In this document: positions 7,968 to 15,612 of the stretch, in pieces | Layout: the number at the start of each line of letters is the position of its first letter | How positions within the stretch are numbered: the stretch's first letter is position 1 | DNA from: UBA4877 sp002399285 | GTDB taxonomy: Bacteria; Bacillota; Thermoanaerobacteria; Thermoanaerobacterales; UBA4877 | Direction: 5' to 3' | DNA: 64,000 nucleotides | NCBI GenBank assembly: GCA_036771835.1 | Contig: DAIPGN010000001.1 | Location: 1-64,000 of the forward strand | Translations under genes and position numbers: made by a program | The notes under the pieces: model-generated | Seen by the model: only the letters and a program-made list of their open reading frames with translations | Database searches by the model: none | Told to the model about the DNA's origin: nothing

Positions 7968-8519
7968 ATGAATAAGGTTTATAATACGGAGAGATTGATT
8001 CTAAAGGTATTGGACGGGTCGTCATCGCAAATAGTATTGGATTATTATCTGAGGAACAGATCTTTTTTAGAAGAATGGGAACCTGTGCGGAGTGAAGAAT
8101 TTTACACCAAGGAATACCAAGAGCAGCAGCTTGAGAATGATCTGTCTATGATAAAAGACAAGACTTTATTGAGATTGTGGATCTTTAAAAGAAATGAAGA
8201 AAGTAGAGTTATAGGAACCATTGGGTTTAGCAATATTGTGTGGGTTACCTTTTTGTCATGTTTTCTCGGCTACAAATTGGATAAAGATGAGATCAATAAA
8301 GGTTATATGACTGAGGCGGTCAATAAGGGAATAGAAATTATGTTCTGCGAATACGGATTACATAGGATCGAGGCCAATATAATACCTAAGAATAAACGGT
8401 CTTTGAGAGTGACGGAAAAATTGGGATTTTACAATGAAGGTACCGCACTCAAATACTTAAAGATAAATGGCATATGGGAGGACCATATTCATATGGTGCT
8501 ATTGAATGATAAAGTTTAG
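7968..8519 (+). CDS. GNAT family N-acetyltransferase (RimJ-like)
   Basis: A 183-residue protein of the RimJ/RimL branch. It opens with NTERLILKVLDG and contains LGYKLDKDEINKGYMTEA (acetyl-CoA-binding turn) and HRIEANIIPKNKRSLRVTEK, which is very characteristic of ribosomal-protein-type and related N-acetyltransferases. The C-terminus GIWEDHIHMVLL also fits. ATG 7968 follows GGAGGAAGG; an earlier in-frame codon at 7935 would place that site inside the gene. This is the third acetyltransferase in the 5.8-8.5 kb stretch, but it belongs to a different subfamily from the CGGCWC one. Confidence 0.75.
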   Translation: MNKVYNTERLILKVLDGSSSQIVLDYYLRNRSFLEEWEPVRSEEFYTKEYQEQQLENDLSMIKDKTLLRLWIFKRNEESRVIGTIGFSNIVWVTFLSCFLGYKLDKDEINKGYMTEAVNKGIEIMFCEYGLHRIEANIIPKNKRSLRVTEKLGFYNEGTALKYLKINGIWEDHIHMVLLNDKV

Positions 8520-8600
8520 TAAAGCTTGAAAAAAAGCTTACCTTAGGTCATAATAGAGGTGAAGATTAATAGTGTACCTATAATCTCAAGTTTCATTTAT

Positions 8601-8649
8601 GCGGCGCGAAGAGGCCGCTTCGTTTGAAAACGGCGGGAGGAATAACCGT
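8601..8649 (+). other. Structured leader before the diguanylate cyclase gene
   Basis: GCGGC (8601-8605) can pair with GCCGC (8614-8618), while the overlapping CGAAG (8607-8611) can pair with CTTCG (8618-8622), so the two are mutually exclusive. A third hairpin pairs ACGG (8630-8633) with CCGT (8646-8649). I do not recognise a known riboswitch; the conserved core of GEMM c-di-GMP aptamers is not visible. Confidence 0.3.
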
Positions 8650-8704
8650 CAGTCTTTATATGGGTTTCAATAGGTAAAAGCATATTTTATTGCGGGGTAA
8701 TACA

Positions 8705-9580
8705 ATGGATTGTATTTTATTGGATGATATCAAAGATAAACTGGAATTTTTCAGCAAGATGTATGATGCGGTACGACTGGTTGATCCGACTCATAAGAGG
8801 GTACTTGATTACCAGGGTCCATCTTTAATGGAAACACCCGAGGTGTGTTACGATTATTGGGGAAACGGTAAAATCTGTGATAATTGTATCTCTGTGAGAG
8901 CCTTTAATGAAGATAAGAGTTTTGTCAAGTTGGAAAGGAAAACGGAAACAGTTCTCCTTGTAACGGCGGTGCCGATAGAAAACACCGATAGGCCGGTTGT
9001 ATTGGAACTGCTGAAAAATGCGACGGATACCATGCTGATAGGCTCGGGAGACTATAATGAGGGAGAACAGTTTGGCCGTTTTGCCAGCAAGATGAACGAT
9101 ATGATCGTCAAGGATTCCATGACACCTCTTTATAACAGGCGGTTTGTAGACGAACGCCTGCCGATAGATGTTATAGACGCCACATTAAAACATATGCCTT
9201 TGTCGGTTTGTTTTATGGATCTGGATAATTTTAAGTCGATCAATGACATCTACGGACATGAATCGGGGGATTTGGTAATTAAAGCTGTCGCTGAGGTAAT
9301 TGCCGGGCACATTCGTTTTGAACATGATTGGGCTGCGAGATACGGGGGAGACGAATTTCTTCTTTGTCTGAATAATACCGATGAAGAAAGGGCCAATTTC
9401 ATCGCACAACGGATAAAAAATAGTATTGAAAAAATACCGATAAAAATATCTGAAGGAGACGTTTGCCTATCGGTTTCTTTTGGAGTGAAAACAATGAAAG
9501 AAGACAAAATGACTGCCGAAGAACTGATAAATTTTGCCGATCAGAATATGTACAGGGCAAAGGAGAAAAAACAGTGGTAA
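8705..9580 (+). CDS. Diguanylate cyclase with N-terminal sensor domain
   Basis: A 291-residue protein. The N-terminal half is PAS-like with Cys residues in VCYDYWG...ICDNC, a pattern seen in a family of small Firmicute signalling proteins that may bind a metal or sense redox state. The C-terminal half is a GGDEF domain with the intact active-site motif GGDEF at residues 214-218 and the substrate-binding MDLDNFKSINDIYGHESGD region. It should make cyclic di-GMP from two GTP. There is no membrane segment, so it is cytosolic. ATG 8705 is preferred over TTG 8690, which lies in the ribosome site. Confidence 0.85.
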   Translation: MDCILLDDIKDKLEFFSKMYDAVRLVDPTHKRVLDYQGPSLMETPEVCYDYWGNGKICDNCISVRAFNEDKSFVKLERKTETVLLVTAVPIENTDRPVVLELLKNATDTMLIGSGDYNEGEQFGRFASKMNDMIVKDSMTPLYNRRFVDERLPIDVIDATLKHMPLSVCFMDLDNFKSINDIYGHESGDLVIKAVAEVIAGHIRFEHDWAARYGGDEFLLCLNNTDEERANFIAQRIKNSIEKIPIKISEGDVCLSVSFGVKTMKEDKMTAEELINFADQNMYRAKEKKQW

Positions 9581-9662
9581 CTGGTCCAACTAATGTTGAG
9601 CGTATTTGAAACGGGTAGTTTTACTTTATGGTTTTGGTAAAAAATGGATATAGTTTAAAAAG

Positions 9663-9696
9663 GAGAACTTGCATATGTTTTATTTGGCAGGTTCTC
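9663..9696 (+). terminator. Probable terminator after the diguanylate cyclase gene
   Basis: GAGAAC (9663-9668) pairs with GTTCTC (9691-9696), with partial pairing inside the loop. The T tract is weak (TGTTTG). The rest of the 9581-9862 gap holds the vanR control region. Confidence 0.45.
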
Positions 9697-9762
9697 TGTT
9701 TGATATATAAAGCATTCGTTTTTTATGAACGTGTTATTCAAAATTTCGTTGTATTACAATAT

Positions 9763-9827
9763 TAAGATATTCTTAAGGTTTTTATAAGATGGAAGATGCA
9801 AAATGTATTTTTGCCCGGTGGTATAAT
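9763..9827 (+). promoter_or_regulatory. vanR promoter with three TAAG boxes phased at 11 bp
   Basis: TAAG occurs at 9763-9766, 9774-9777 and 9785-9788, exactly 11 bp apart, and a consensus -10 TATAAT lies at 9822-9827 without a good -35. Helically phased direct repeats before a weak -35 are the usual binding pattern for OmpR/PhoB-type activators such as VanR. The same triple appears upstream of vanY (12604-12629). The assignment to VanR is inferred. Confidence 0.6.
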
Positions 9828-9862
9828 AATATTGGGAAAGTGTGTACATAAGAAAGAAGCTG

Positions 9863-10567
9863 ATGTTATTGGCCGCAAATATTCTGATAGTCGATGATGA
9901 ACAGGCAATTGCCGATCTGATAGAGGTCTATTTGAAAAATGAAAATTATAACGTCTTTAAATTTTATACGGGCAGGGATGCCTTGGCCTGTATAGAAAAA
10001 GAAAGATTGGACCTGGCCATTTTGGACGTCATGCTTCCCGACATAGACGGTTTTTCGATCTGCAAACAAATCCGGGAAAGATACAATTTTCCCGTTATCA
10101 TGCTGACAGCCAAGGAAGAAGAAATCGATAAGATCAACGGCCTGGCCTTGGGAGCCGACGACTATGTCACCAAGCCCTTCCGGCCGTTGGAGCTGATTGC
10201 CCGTGTCAAGGCACAGCTTCGGAGATTTACCAGATATAATTCTGCCGAACCGGGCAAGGAGGAACATATCATCGCCTTTTCCGGCCTGGTCCTGGATATG
10301 GACACTCATGAATGCACTCTCGATGAGAAAAAGTTATCCCTTACCCCCACTGAATTTTCCATTCTCTGGGTCCTCTGTTCCAATCGCGGGAAAATCGTGA
10401 GCTCGGAGGAATTGTTCCGCGAGATATGGAAGGATAAATATTTCACCGGCAGTAACAATACGGTAATGGTACATATAAGGCATCTGAGGGAAAAAATGCA
10501 CGAAAGCGCCGAACATCCTAAATACATCAAGACGGTATGGGGGGTAGGGTATAAAATTGAAAAATGA
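9863..10567 (+). CDS. vanR: VanR-type response regulator (OmpR/PhoB family)
   Basis: This 234-residue regulator has a receiver domain (ILIVDDE acidic pocket, phospho-acceptor Asp55 in LAILDVMLPD, DDYVTKPF Lys) and a C-terminal winged helix (LSLTPTEFSILW, GYKIEK). It should be phosphorylated by the histidine kinase whose gene overlaps it by 11 bases. It would then activate the van genes that follow. ATG 9863 is used; GTG 9842 and TTG 9869 are alternatives with equally poor ribosome sites. The Van assignment rests on the linked vanW, vanG and vanXY genes rather than on its sequence alone. Confidence 0.85.
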   Translation: MLLAANILIVDDEQAIADLIEVYLKNENYNVFKFYTGRDALACIEKERLDLAILDVMLPDIDGFSICKQIRERYNFPVIMLTAKEEEIDKINGLALGADDYVTKPFRPLELIARVKAQLRRFTRYNSAEPGKEEHIIAFSGLVLDMDTHECTLDEKKLSLTPTEFSILWVLCSNRGKIVSSEELFREIWKDKYFTGSNNTVMVHIRHLREKMHESAEHPKYIKTVWGVGYKIEK

Positions 10568-11705
10568 CTTTGGCAGGTTAAAAAGGAAAATTTTTTCTCG
10601 CGTGATATTGATTGCGATAGCGGCTATTTTGCTCGGCGTTCTCATTGAATATTTTCTGATCGACGGTCTTTTTCAGAATCCTTTCGCAGAAGGTTTCATA
10701 CGCCTATGCCAAAATGTATTTCATGTATCGTATGAAGACGGCTTGGTTATGTACGGTCGGCTGTTCCGCAGTAATAAGCCCTTTTGGCTTGCCGCAGGCA
10801 TGTTTTTATTGCTATTAGTGCTGTTTTATTATGCGCTTTCGCGGATGACGAAATACTTCAACGAGATAAGTAGAGGAATGGATCAGCTTGTGGAAGAATC
10901 AGACCGAGAGATCACGTTATCCCCCGAGATGGATTTTATGGAAGCAAAGATGAATAAGATCAAGAGTATCCTTGAAGAGCGTGAGCGCAGCGCTAAAGAG
11001 GCGGAACAGCGTAAAAACGATTTGGTTGTGTACCTGGCCCATGATATAAAGACGCCCCTCACCTCGGTCATAGGGTACCTGAGTCTTTTGGATGAAGCTC
11101 CAGATATGCCTACCGAACAGAGGGCAAAATATGTCGGCATCACTTTGGACAAGGCATACCGTTTGGAGCAGCTGATCAATGAGTTTTTTGAAATCACGAG
11201 ATTTAATCTTCAGGCCATTGTTTTGAATGAAGGAAAAATAAATTTGCAGTTAATGCTTCAGCAGATGGCCGATGAATTCTACCCGATGCTCTCTCCGCAG
11301 GGAATGCAGGTATCCGTCGATGTTCCCGGCGGTCTCACCCTGTGGGGTGATGCGGACAAGCTGGCCCGCGTTTTCAATAATATCCTAAAAAACGCCATAG
11401 CCTATAGCTATGATAACAGCGTAATTGATATATCCGCGAGACAACAGGATAAAGATATCATTATAACCTTTACCAATCATGGTGATCCGATTCCGCAGCA
11501 AAAGCTGGATAGCATATTTGAAAAGTTCTTCCGGCTGGATGCCGCCCGCTCCAGCAATACGGGAGGGGCGGGACTGGGATTGGCTATAGCCAAGGAGATC
11601 GTAAATGCTCATAACGGCAATATTTCCGTACTAAGCAATACGGAGAAGACTGTATTTACAGTGATGCTTCCGCAGCAGCCGGAAGGCGACAGGCTATCTT
11701 CGTAG
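10557..11705 (+). CDS. vanS: VanS-type sensor histidine kinase
   Basis: A 382-residue membrane kinase. Two membrane helices (about 13-35 and 76-96) flank a short roughly 40-residue extracytoplasmic segment. A HAMP-like linker follows, then the dimerisation/phospho-acceptor helix with His162 in LAHDIKTPLTSVIGYL, then the ATPase domain (NNILKNAIAYS N box, GGAGLGLAIAKEIV G2 box). The small sensor loop matches short VanS types. It autophosphorylates and controls VanR, with which it overlaps by 11 bases. The signal, antibiotic or cell-wall intermediate, cannot be read from the sequence. Confidence 0.88.
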   Translation: MKNDFGRLKRKIFSRVILIAIAAILLGVLIEYFLIDGLFQNPFAEGFIRLCQNVFHVSYEDGLVMYGRLFRSNKPFWLAAGMFLLLLVLFYYALSRMTKYFNEISRGMDQLVEESDREITLSPEMDFMEAKMNKIKSILEERERSAKEAEQRKNDLVVYLAHDIKTPLTSVIGYLSLLDEAPDMPTEQRAKYVGITLDKAYRLEQLINEFFEITRFNLQAIVLNEGKINLQLMLQQMADEFYPMLSPQGMQVSVDVPGGLTLWGDADKLARVFNNILKNAIAYSYDNSVIDISARQQDKDIIITFTNHGDPIPQQKLDSIFEKFFRLDAARSSNTGGAGLGLAIAKEIVNAHNGNISVLSNTEKTVFTVMLPQQPEGDRLSS

Positions 11706-11848
11706 ATATAGCGGAGTTTTTACCGGTAATGTTTTGGTCAAAAGGGCTATGCAAAGTTGATTTATATAAATTTAAAATGGAGGCCTCTGGAAATTCTGCG
11801 ATTACCGTAACGGCAATTGCTGTAATATCGGCAGAGGGGGAAGATGAT

Positions 11849-12355
11849 ATGGATTTCAAAATCCGTAAAGCAATAATCGGTGAAGAAAGGGACATCGTGC
11901 ATGTACATATACAAACATGGAAAACGGCATACGCAGGTATTGTGGACAACGATTATCTAAAACATCTTGATGAAAACAGTCCAAAACGCTTTTCTAGTAT
12001 CCAAAAGGATATTTCTGGAGGACACATATATGTGGCACTGAACGACGATAAAATAATTGGATTCGCTATATTTGGAAAGTCAAGGGATGACGATTTTCCC
12101 GACTATGGTGAGCTTTATGCACTTTATGTTCTTGAAGCATATCAAAGGACAGGAATTGGCAGAATGCTTGTAGCTGCTGTGAAAAATGAATTTAAGCTGA
12201 AAGGATACAAAAACTTTATTATCGCTTGTCTGACCCAAAATCCCTCTTGCAGTTTTTATGAAAAGATCGGCGGGGAAATAGCGGCCGAAAAGTTATGTAC
12301 GATCGGCGGGAAAAAATATATGGAGAGAATTTTTAATTATGATATTTCAGCTTGA
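11849..12355 (+). CDS. GNAT family N-acetyltransferase inside the van cluster
   Basis: A 168-residue acetyltransferase. It opens with FKIRKAIIGEERDIVHVHIQTWKTAY in the RimI-like style. Motif A is ELYALYVLEAYQRTGIGRML, where QRTGIG is the acetyl-CoA pyrophosphate-binding turn. The C-terminal NPSCSFYEKIGGEIA supplies the Tyr typical of the family. ATG 11849 follows AGAGGGGG by 8 bases. It sits between vanS and vanY, a position that carries no gene in the known vanG operon order. Its substrate, and whether it takes part in resistance, are unknown. Confidence 0.75.
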   Translation: MDFKIRKAIIGEERDIVHVHIQTWKTAYAGIVDNDYLKHLDENSPKRFSSIQKDISGGHIYVALNDDKIIGFAIFGKSRDDDFPDYGELYALYVLEAYQRTGIGRMLVAAVKNEFKLKGYKNFIIACLTQNPSCSFYEKIGGEIAAEKLCTIGGKKYMERIFNYDISA

Positions 12356-12433
12356 CTTTTTTTGGATAAATATTGATTATGGGACTGCTCAGCAGGCCAA
12401 GTCGGCCGATGTTCGAACATGAACAATAATTTA

Positions 12434-12484
12434 ATAAGCTGCATTTAAAACACTGCTCCTTGTTCTGCGCTTTAATAATATCAG
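12434..12484 (+). repeat. 51-bp imperfect direct repeat, copy 1
   Basis: This segment matches 41 of 51 positions with 12625-12675 (about 80 percent, no gaps). It includes a TTTAATAATAT element resembling a -10 region, and it runs straight into a terminator hairpin at 12482-12509. It probably arose by duplication of the vanY promoter region. Upstream at 12409-12420 lies the palindrome ATGTTCGAACAT. Confidence 0.65.
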
Positions 12485-12509
12485 TGGTATGTTCGCCACT
12501 GTTTTTTTT
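12482..12509 (+). terminator. Rho-independent terminator before the vanY promoter
   Basis: CAGTGG (12482-12487) pairs with CCACTG (12496-12501), and eight T residues follow (12502-12509). It ends transcripts of the vanR-vanS-GNAT unit and separates them from the vanY-vanXY unit. Confidence 0.85.
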
Positions 12510-12603
12510 GTCACAAAAGTTATCTCAGAGTTGTTATACATATGTAGGCGTAAGAAGTGACTCCTTGGTATGCCTGCAAATGAGATATCCAAATGATCAA
12601 GAT

Positions 12604-12675
12604 TAAGAAAATGTTAAGAAGTTCATAAGCCGCTATTAAAACATTATTCCGTGTTCTGTGGTTTAATAATATTAG
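12604..12675 (+). promoter_or_regulatory. vanY promoter: three TAAG boxes and second repeat copy
   Basis: TAAG lies at 12604-12607, 12615-12618 and 12626-12629, again exactly 11 bp apart, as upstream of vanR. Repeat copy 2 (12625-12675) follows and ends with an AT-rich TAATAAT/TAATAT element suited to a -10 region. This is the likely VanR-activated promoter of the vanY-W-G-XY resistance genes. Only the third box falls inside the 51-bp repeat. Confidence 0.6.
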
Positions 12676-12723
12676 CAGATGACAAGGAGCTGTTTTGCTG
12701 TGGGACAAGGAGAAAAGGAGAAA

Positions 12724-13671
12724 ATGTCAAGATCGCGCGTACTATTATTACTGATCGTGGCTGTAACCGCCGTATTTGCATACAAATGCATAATTATGCC
12801 TTTAGGCCGGAATCTATATGGCAAATATGGCGATGAAAATACAATGGCGGCTTCTCCGCCAAGAACAGACGAGTCTTCGGTCCATATACCGTCCGATACT
12901 TTAAATAGTACCCATGCAATTTTAGTCCGCTTATCGGACCATGCTGTTTTGATGCAGAAAAACAGTGACGATAAGATATATCCAGCCTCATTGACTGAGA
13001 TCATGACGGCCATTATAGCGATTGAAAAACTTCCTGATCTGCAGGAAAAGATCACTCTTTCCGATGCAATGTTTTCCAACTCAGGCGGCAGAGATGCGTC
13101 GACGGCCGGTTTTCAGCCGGACGAGCAGGTGAGGGCGGTCGATCTGCTGTATGGGGCGATGCTGCCAAACGGTGCGGAGTGCTGCATCGGCCTGGCCGGT
13201 CAGGTCGCCGGTTCGGAACATGATTTTGTAAAGATGATGAATGAGAAAGCAGCCGAGCTCGGCATGGACGGCACCCATTTTGAAAATTCGTCGGGAATGC
13301 ACGATGCATACCACTATACGACGGTCAAAGATCTGTCCGCTCTCCTGAGCTATGCCTTGCGCAATAATACGTTCAGGGAGATATTTACCGCACAGAGGTA
13401 TTCTACGCAGTCTACCAATAAACACCCTGAGGGAGTTACTTTTCACAGCACGGTTCCTGAGGGACTCGATGACTCCGCCGCTGCGGGAGGTAAAATAATA
13501 GGCGGCAAAACTGGGTACACTGAAAAGGCCGGCCAGTGTCTCGCAGGCCTGGCCGAGGTGGGCGGACAGGAGTATATCCTGATCACGACAGGCGCCAAGG
13601 GATATAGAGGATCCCAGCAAAACTGTATTGCCGATGCGCTTAATATATTTGGCAGTTTGGCCGCCGAGTAA
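12724..13671 (+). CDS. vanY: VanY-like D,D-carboxypeptidase homologue (peptidase S11 fold)
   Basis: A 315-residue protein with an N-terminal membrane anchor (about 5-25) and a peptidase S11 (DacF-like) domain. Such enzymes remove the terminal D-Ala from peptidoglycan stems and help eliminate vancomycin targets. The catalytic Ser89 is present in PASLTEIMT, but the SxxK lysine is Glu92 (codon GAG). The usual SxN is NGA at 149-151. Only the KTG triad (262-264) is intact. Either activity is lost or the protein binds without cleaving. ATG 12724 follows AAGGAG; ATG 12679 has no ribosome site. Placement before vanW fits the vanG operon order. Confidence 0.8.
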   Translation: MSRSRVLLLLIVAVTAVFAYKCIIMPLGRNLYGKYGDENTMAASPPRTDESSVHIPSDTLNSTHAILVRLSDHAVLMQKNSDDKIYPASLTEIMTAIIAIEKLPDLQEKITLSDAMFSNSGGRDASTAGFQPDEQVRAVDLLYGAMLPNGAECCIGLAGQVAGSEHDFVKMMNEKAAELGMDGTHFENSSGMHDAYHYTTVKDLSALLSYALRNNTFREIFTAQRYSTQSTNKHPEGVTFHSTVPEGLDDSAAAGGKIIGGKTGYTEKAGQCLAGLAEVGGQEYILITTGAKGYRGSQQNCIADALNIFGSLAAE

Positions 13672-13732
13672 GCTTTGCCGGTCAGACCCGTACTTGTTCT
13701 GCCCATAACATTTTTGAGAGAAGGTCCGAGTT

Positions 13733-14554
13733 ATGAAGAGAAAGAGAATCACGCAGATATTTCCATTTCTGCTGCCGCTTCGTAAGTGGCAGAGAAAGAC
13801 GATGTTTTATGGCAAAATGCGCTTTGACGGAAACAGATATGTGGATACAAGGTCGGAGGAGTCTCTGCCCTATTGCGTGTACGAAACCCAGTCCAAGCTG
13901 CTGAATGAAGAGACCGGCTTTGATATGAAATATCAGGAAAACAAGGTATTCAATCTTGGCCTGGCCGCGAAGACTGTGGACGGTTTTTTGATCCGTCCCG
14001 GTGAGACATTTTCATTCTGGCAGCGCGTTAGGCATGCTGAGGAAGACGAGCGGTATAAAGACGGACTGTGCGTGGTAAACGGTGAATTGACCACGGTCCC
14101 GGGCGGCGGCCTTTGCCAGATCAGCACCCTCCTGTACTGGCTGTTCCTGCGCACACCCCTGACCATAAAAGAGCGTCATCCACACCGCATTCAGGATTTT
14201 CCGACTCCGGACGAGGACGAGCCGGATGGTGTGGATGCCACGGTAAGCGAAGGATGGCTTGATTTAAAGGTAAAAAACAATACCGATTTGACGTTTCAGA
14301 TCAGAATATCCCTGGATGAAAGCAATATTTACGGCCGCATCTATGCGGACCGTGTTTTAGAGCATCGCTATGAGATCACTAATCATGATAAAAGTTTCTT
14401 CAAGAGGGACGGGAAGACATTCGAACGGGTTTCCGTCTGCCGGAAGGCGACAGAAATCATATCCGGAAATATGATTTCGGAAGATCCGCTCTATACCGAT
14501 GTGTGCGAAATCGGGTATTCCCTCCCCGAAGGGACTGCCATAGCAAGAGAATAG
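13733..14554 (+). CDS. vanW: VanW family protein
   Basis: This 273-residue protein carries the VanW domain, visible as NLGLAAKTVDGFLIRPGETF then SFWQRV...VPGGGLCQISTLLYW and KERHPHRI. VanW is an accessory gene of vanB- and vanG-type clusters. Its biochemical role is not established in the literature I know, though its domain is widespread in cell-wall proteins. No clear signal peptide is present; the N-terminus is very basic. It lies 61 bases after vanY and just ahead of vanG, the order seen in enterococcal vanG operons. Confidence 0.88.
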   Translation: MKRKRITQIFPFLLPLRKWQRKTMFYGKMRFDGNRYVDTRSEESLPYCVYETQSKLLNEETGFDMKYQENKVFNLGLAAKTVDGFLIRPGETFSFWQRVRHAEEDERYKDGLCVVNGELTTVPGGGLCQISTLLYWLFLRTPLTIKERHPHRIQDFPTPDEDEPDGVDATVSEGWLDLKVKNNTDLTFQIRISLDESNIYGRIYADRVLEHRYEITNHDKSFFKRDGKTFERVSVCRKATEIISGNMISEDPLYTDVCEIGYSLPEGTAIARE

Positions 14555-14565
14555 GAGTGACATAC

Positions 14566-15612
14566 ATGTTGAGAAAAAAAGTTGCGGTTTTATTCGGCGG
14601 ATGTTCCGATGAGTATGAAGTATCGCTTGAATCAGCTTACTCGGTAATAACGAATATGGACCCAAATAAATATGAGACAATACTTATCGGCATCACAAGA
14701 CAGGGTACCTGGTATAGATACTATGGTTCACCCGAAGGTATCGCCAATGACACATGGGCGGACGGTAAATGCGTGCCGGCTGTCATTTCTCCCGATCGGA
14801 ATACCCATGGGTTGATAGAATTTGGCGATGATAACATAGCCAGGACTAGGATCGATGTGGCATTCCCCATTTTGCACGGGAGAAACGGAGAGGACGGTAC
14901 GCTGCAGGGTCTGTTGGAGATGGCAGGCATTCCCTTTGTGGGCTGCGGTACGCTGTCTTCCGCAATGTGCATGGACAAGGATATCGCTCATAAGGTGGTC
15001 AAAGCGGCAGGCATAATAACGCCCCGGTTCACCGCGCTGCGGCCGGGGTTTGACGAATCCCAACTGTTGAACGAGATCGGCAGTCTTGAATTTCCCCTGT
15101 TTGTCAAACCGGCCAATTCCGGTTCCTCTTTGGGTATTACAAAGGTCTTGCGGGAGGATGAACTTTCAGGAGCGATCGACTTTGCCTTTCAATATGACGA
15201 TAAGGTCGTCATAGAAGAAGCCGTCGGGGGCTTTGAAGTCGGCTGCGCCGTGCTGGGAAATGATCCGCTCATCATCGGAGAGGTCGACGAGATAGAGGTA
15301 TTCCACGGATTTTTGGATTACGCCGATAAGTATACCCATAGGATCTCTGAAATACATGTGCCGGCCCGCATAGACAGCAATACGGCGGAGCGGATCAAGC
15401 AGACGGCCTCTGATATATACGGGGCGCTGGAGTGTTCCGGATTTGCAAGGGTCGATATGTTCCTGACACCGGAAGGAGATATAATATTCAATGAAGTAAA
15501 CACCATTCCAGGCCTTACGTCACATAGCCGCTATCCCAGTATGCTGAAGGCTGCCGGAATGACGCTGGGGGATATAGTGGATACGGTCATAGGATTGGCG
15601 GTGGACAGATGA
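14566..15612 (+). CDS. vanG: VanG-type D-alanine--D-serine ligase
   Basis: A 348-residue ATP-grasp enzyme of the Ddl/Van family. It shows VAVLFGGCSDEYEVSLES at the N-terminus, PILHGRNGEDGTLQGLLE, FVKPANSGSSLGITK (ATP-grasp), an omega-loop region DYADKYTHRISE and the C-terminal FNEVNTIPGLTSHSRYP. These enzymes replace D-Ala-D-Ala with D-Ala-D-Ser (VanC/E/G/L/N) or D-Ala-D-Lac (VanA/B/D). The linked vanXY and vanW and the omega-loop style point to the D-Ser group; this is inferred. ATG 14566 follows TAGGAGTGA. Its stop overlaps the vanXY start by 4 bases. Confidence 0.88.
   Translation: MLRKKVAVLFGGCSDEYEVSLESAYSVITNMDPNKYETILIGITRQGTWYRYYGSPEGIANDTWADGKCVPAVISPDRNTHGLIEFGDDNIARTRIDVAFPILHGRNGEDGTLQGLLEMAGIPFVGCGTLSSAMCMDKDIAHKVVKAAGIITPRFTALRPGFDESQLLNEIGSLEFPLFVKPANSGSSLGITKVLREDELSGAIDFAFQYDDKVVIEEAVGGFEVGCAVLGNDPLIIGEVDEIEVFHGFLDYADKYTHRISEIHVPARIDSNTAERIKQTASDIYGALECSGFARVDMFLTPEGDIIFNEVNTIPGLTSHSRYPSMLKAAGMTLGDIVDTVIGLAVDR

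Noticed and set aside
12409..12420. Palindrome ATGTTCGAACAT as a tRNA T-loop or operator
   Set aside because: No acceptor or anticodon arm surrounds it, and no regulator match is evident. It is noted only as a local palindrome.
13081..13752. 223-codon frame antisense to the vanY-like gene
   Set aside because: It lies opposite a clear S11-family protein. No start signal or domain is visible.
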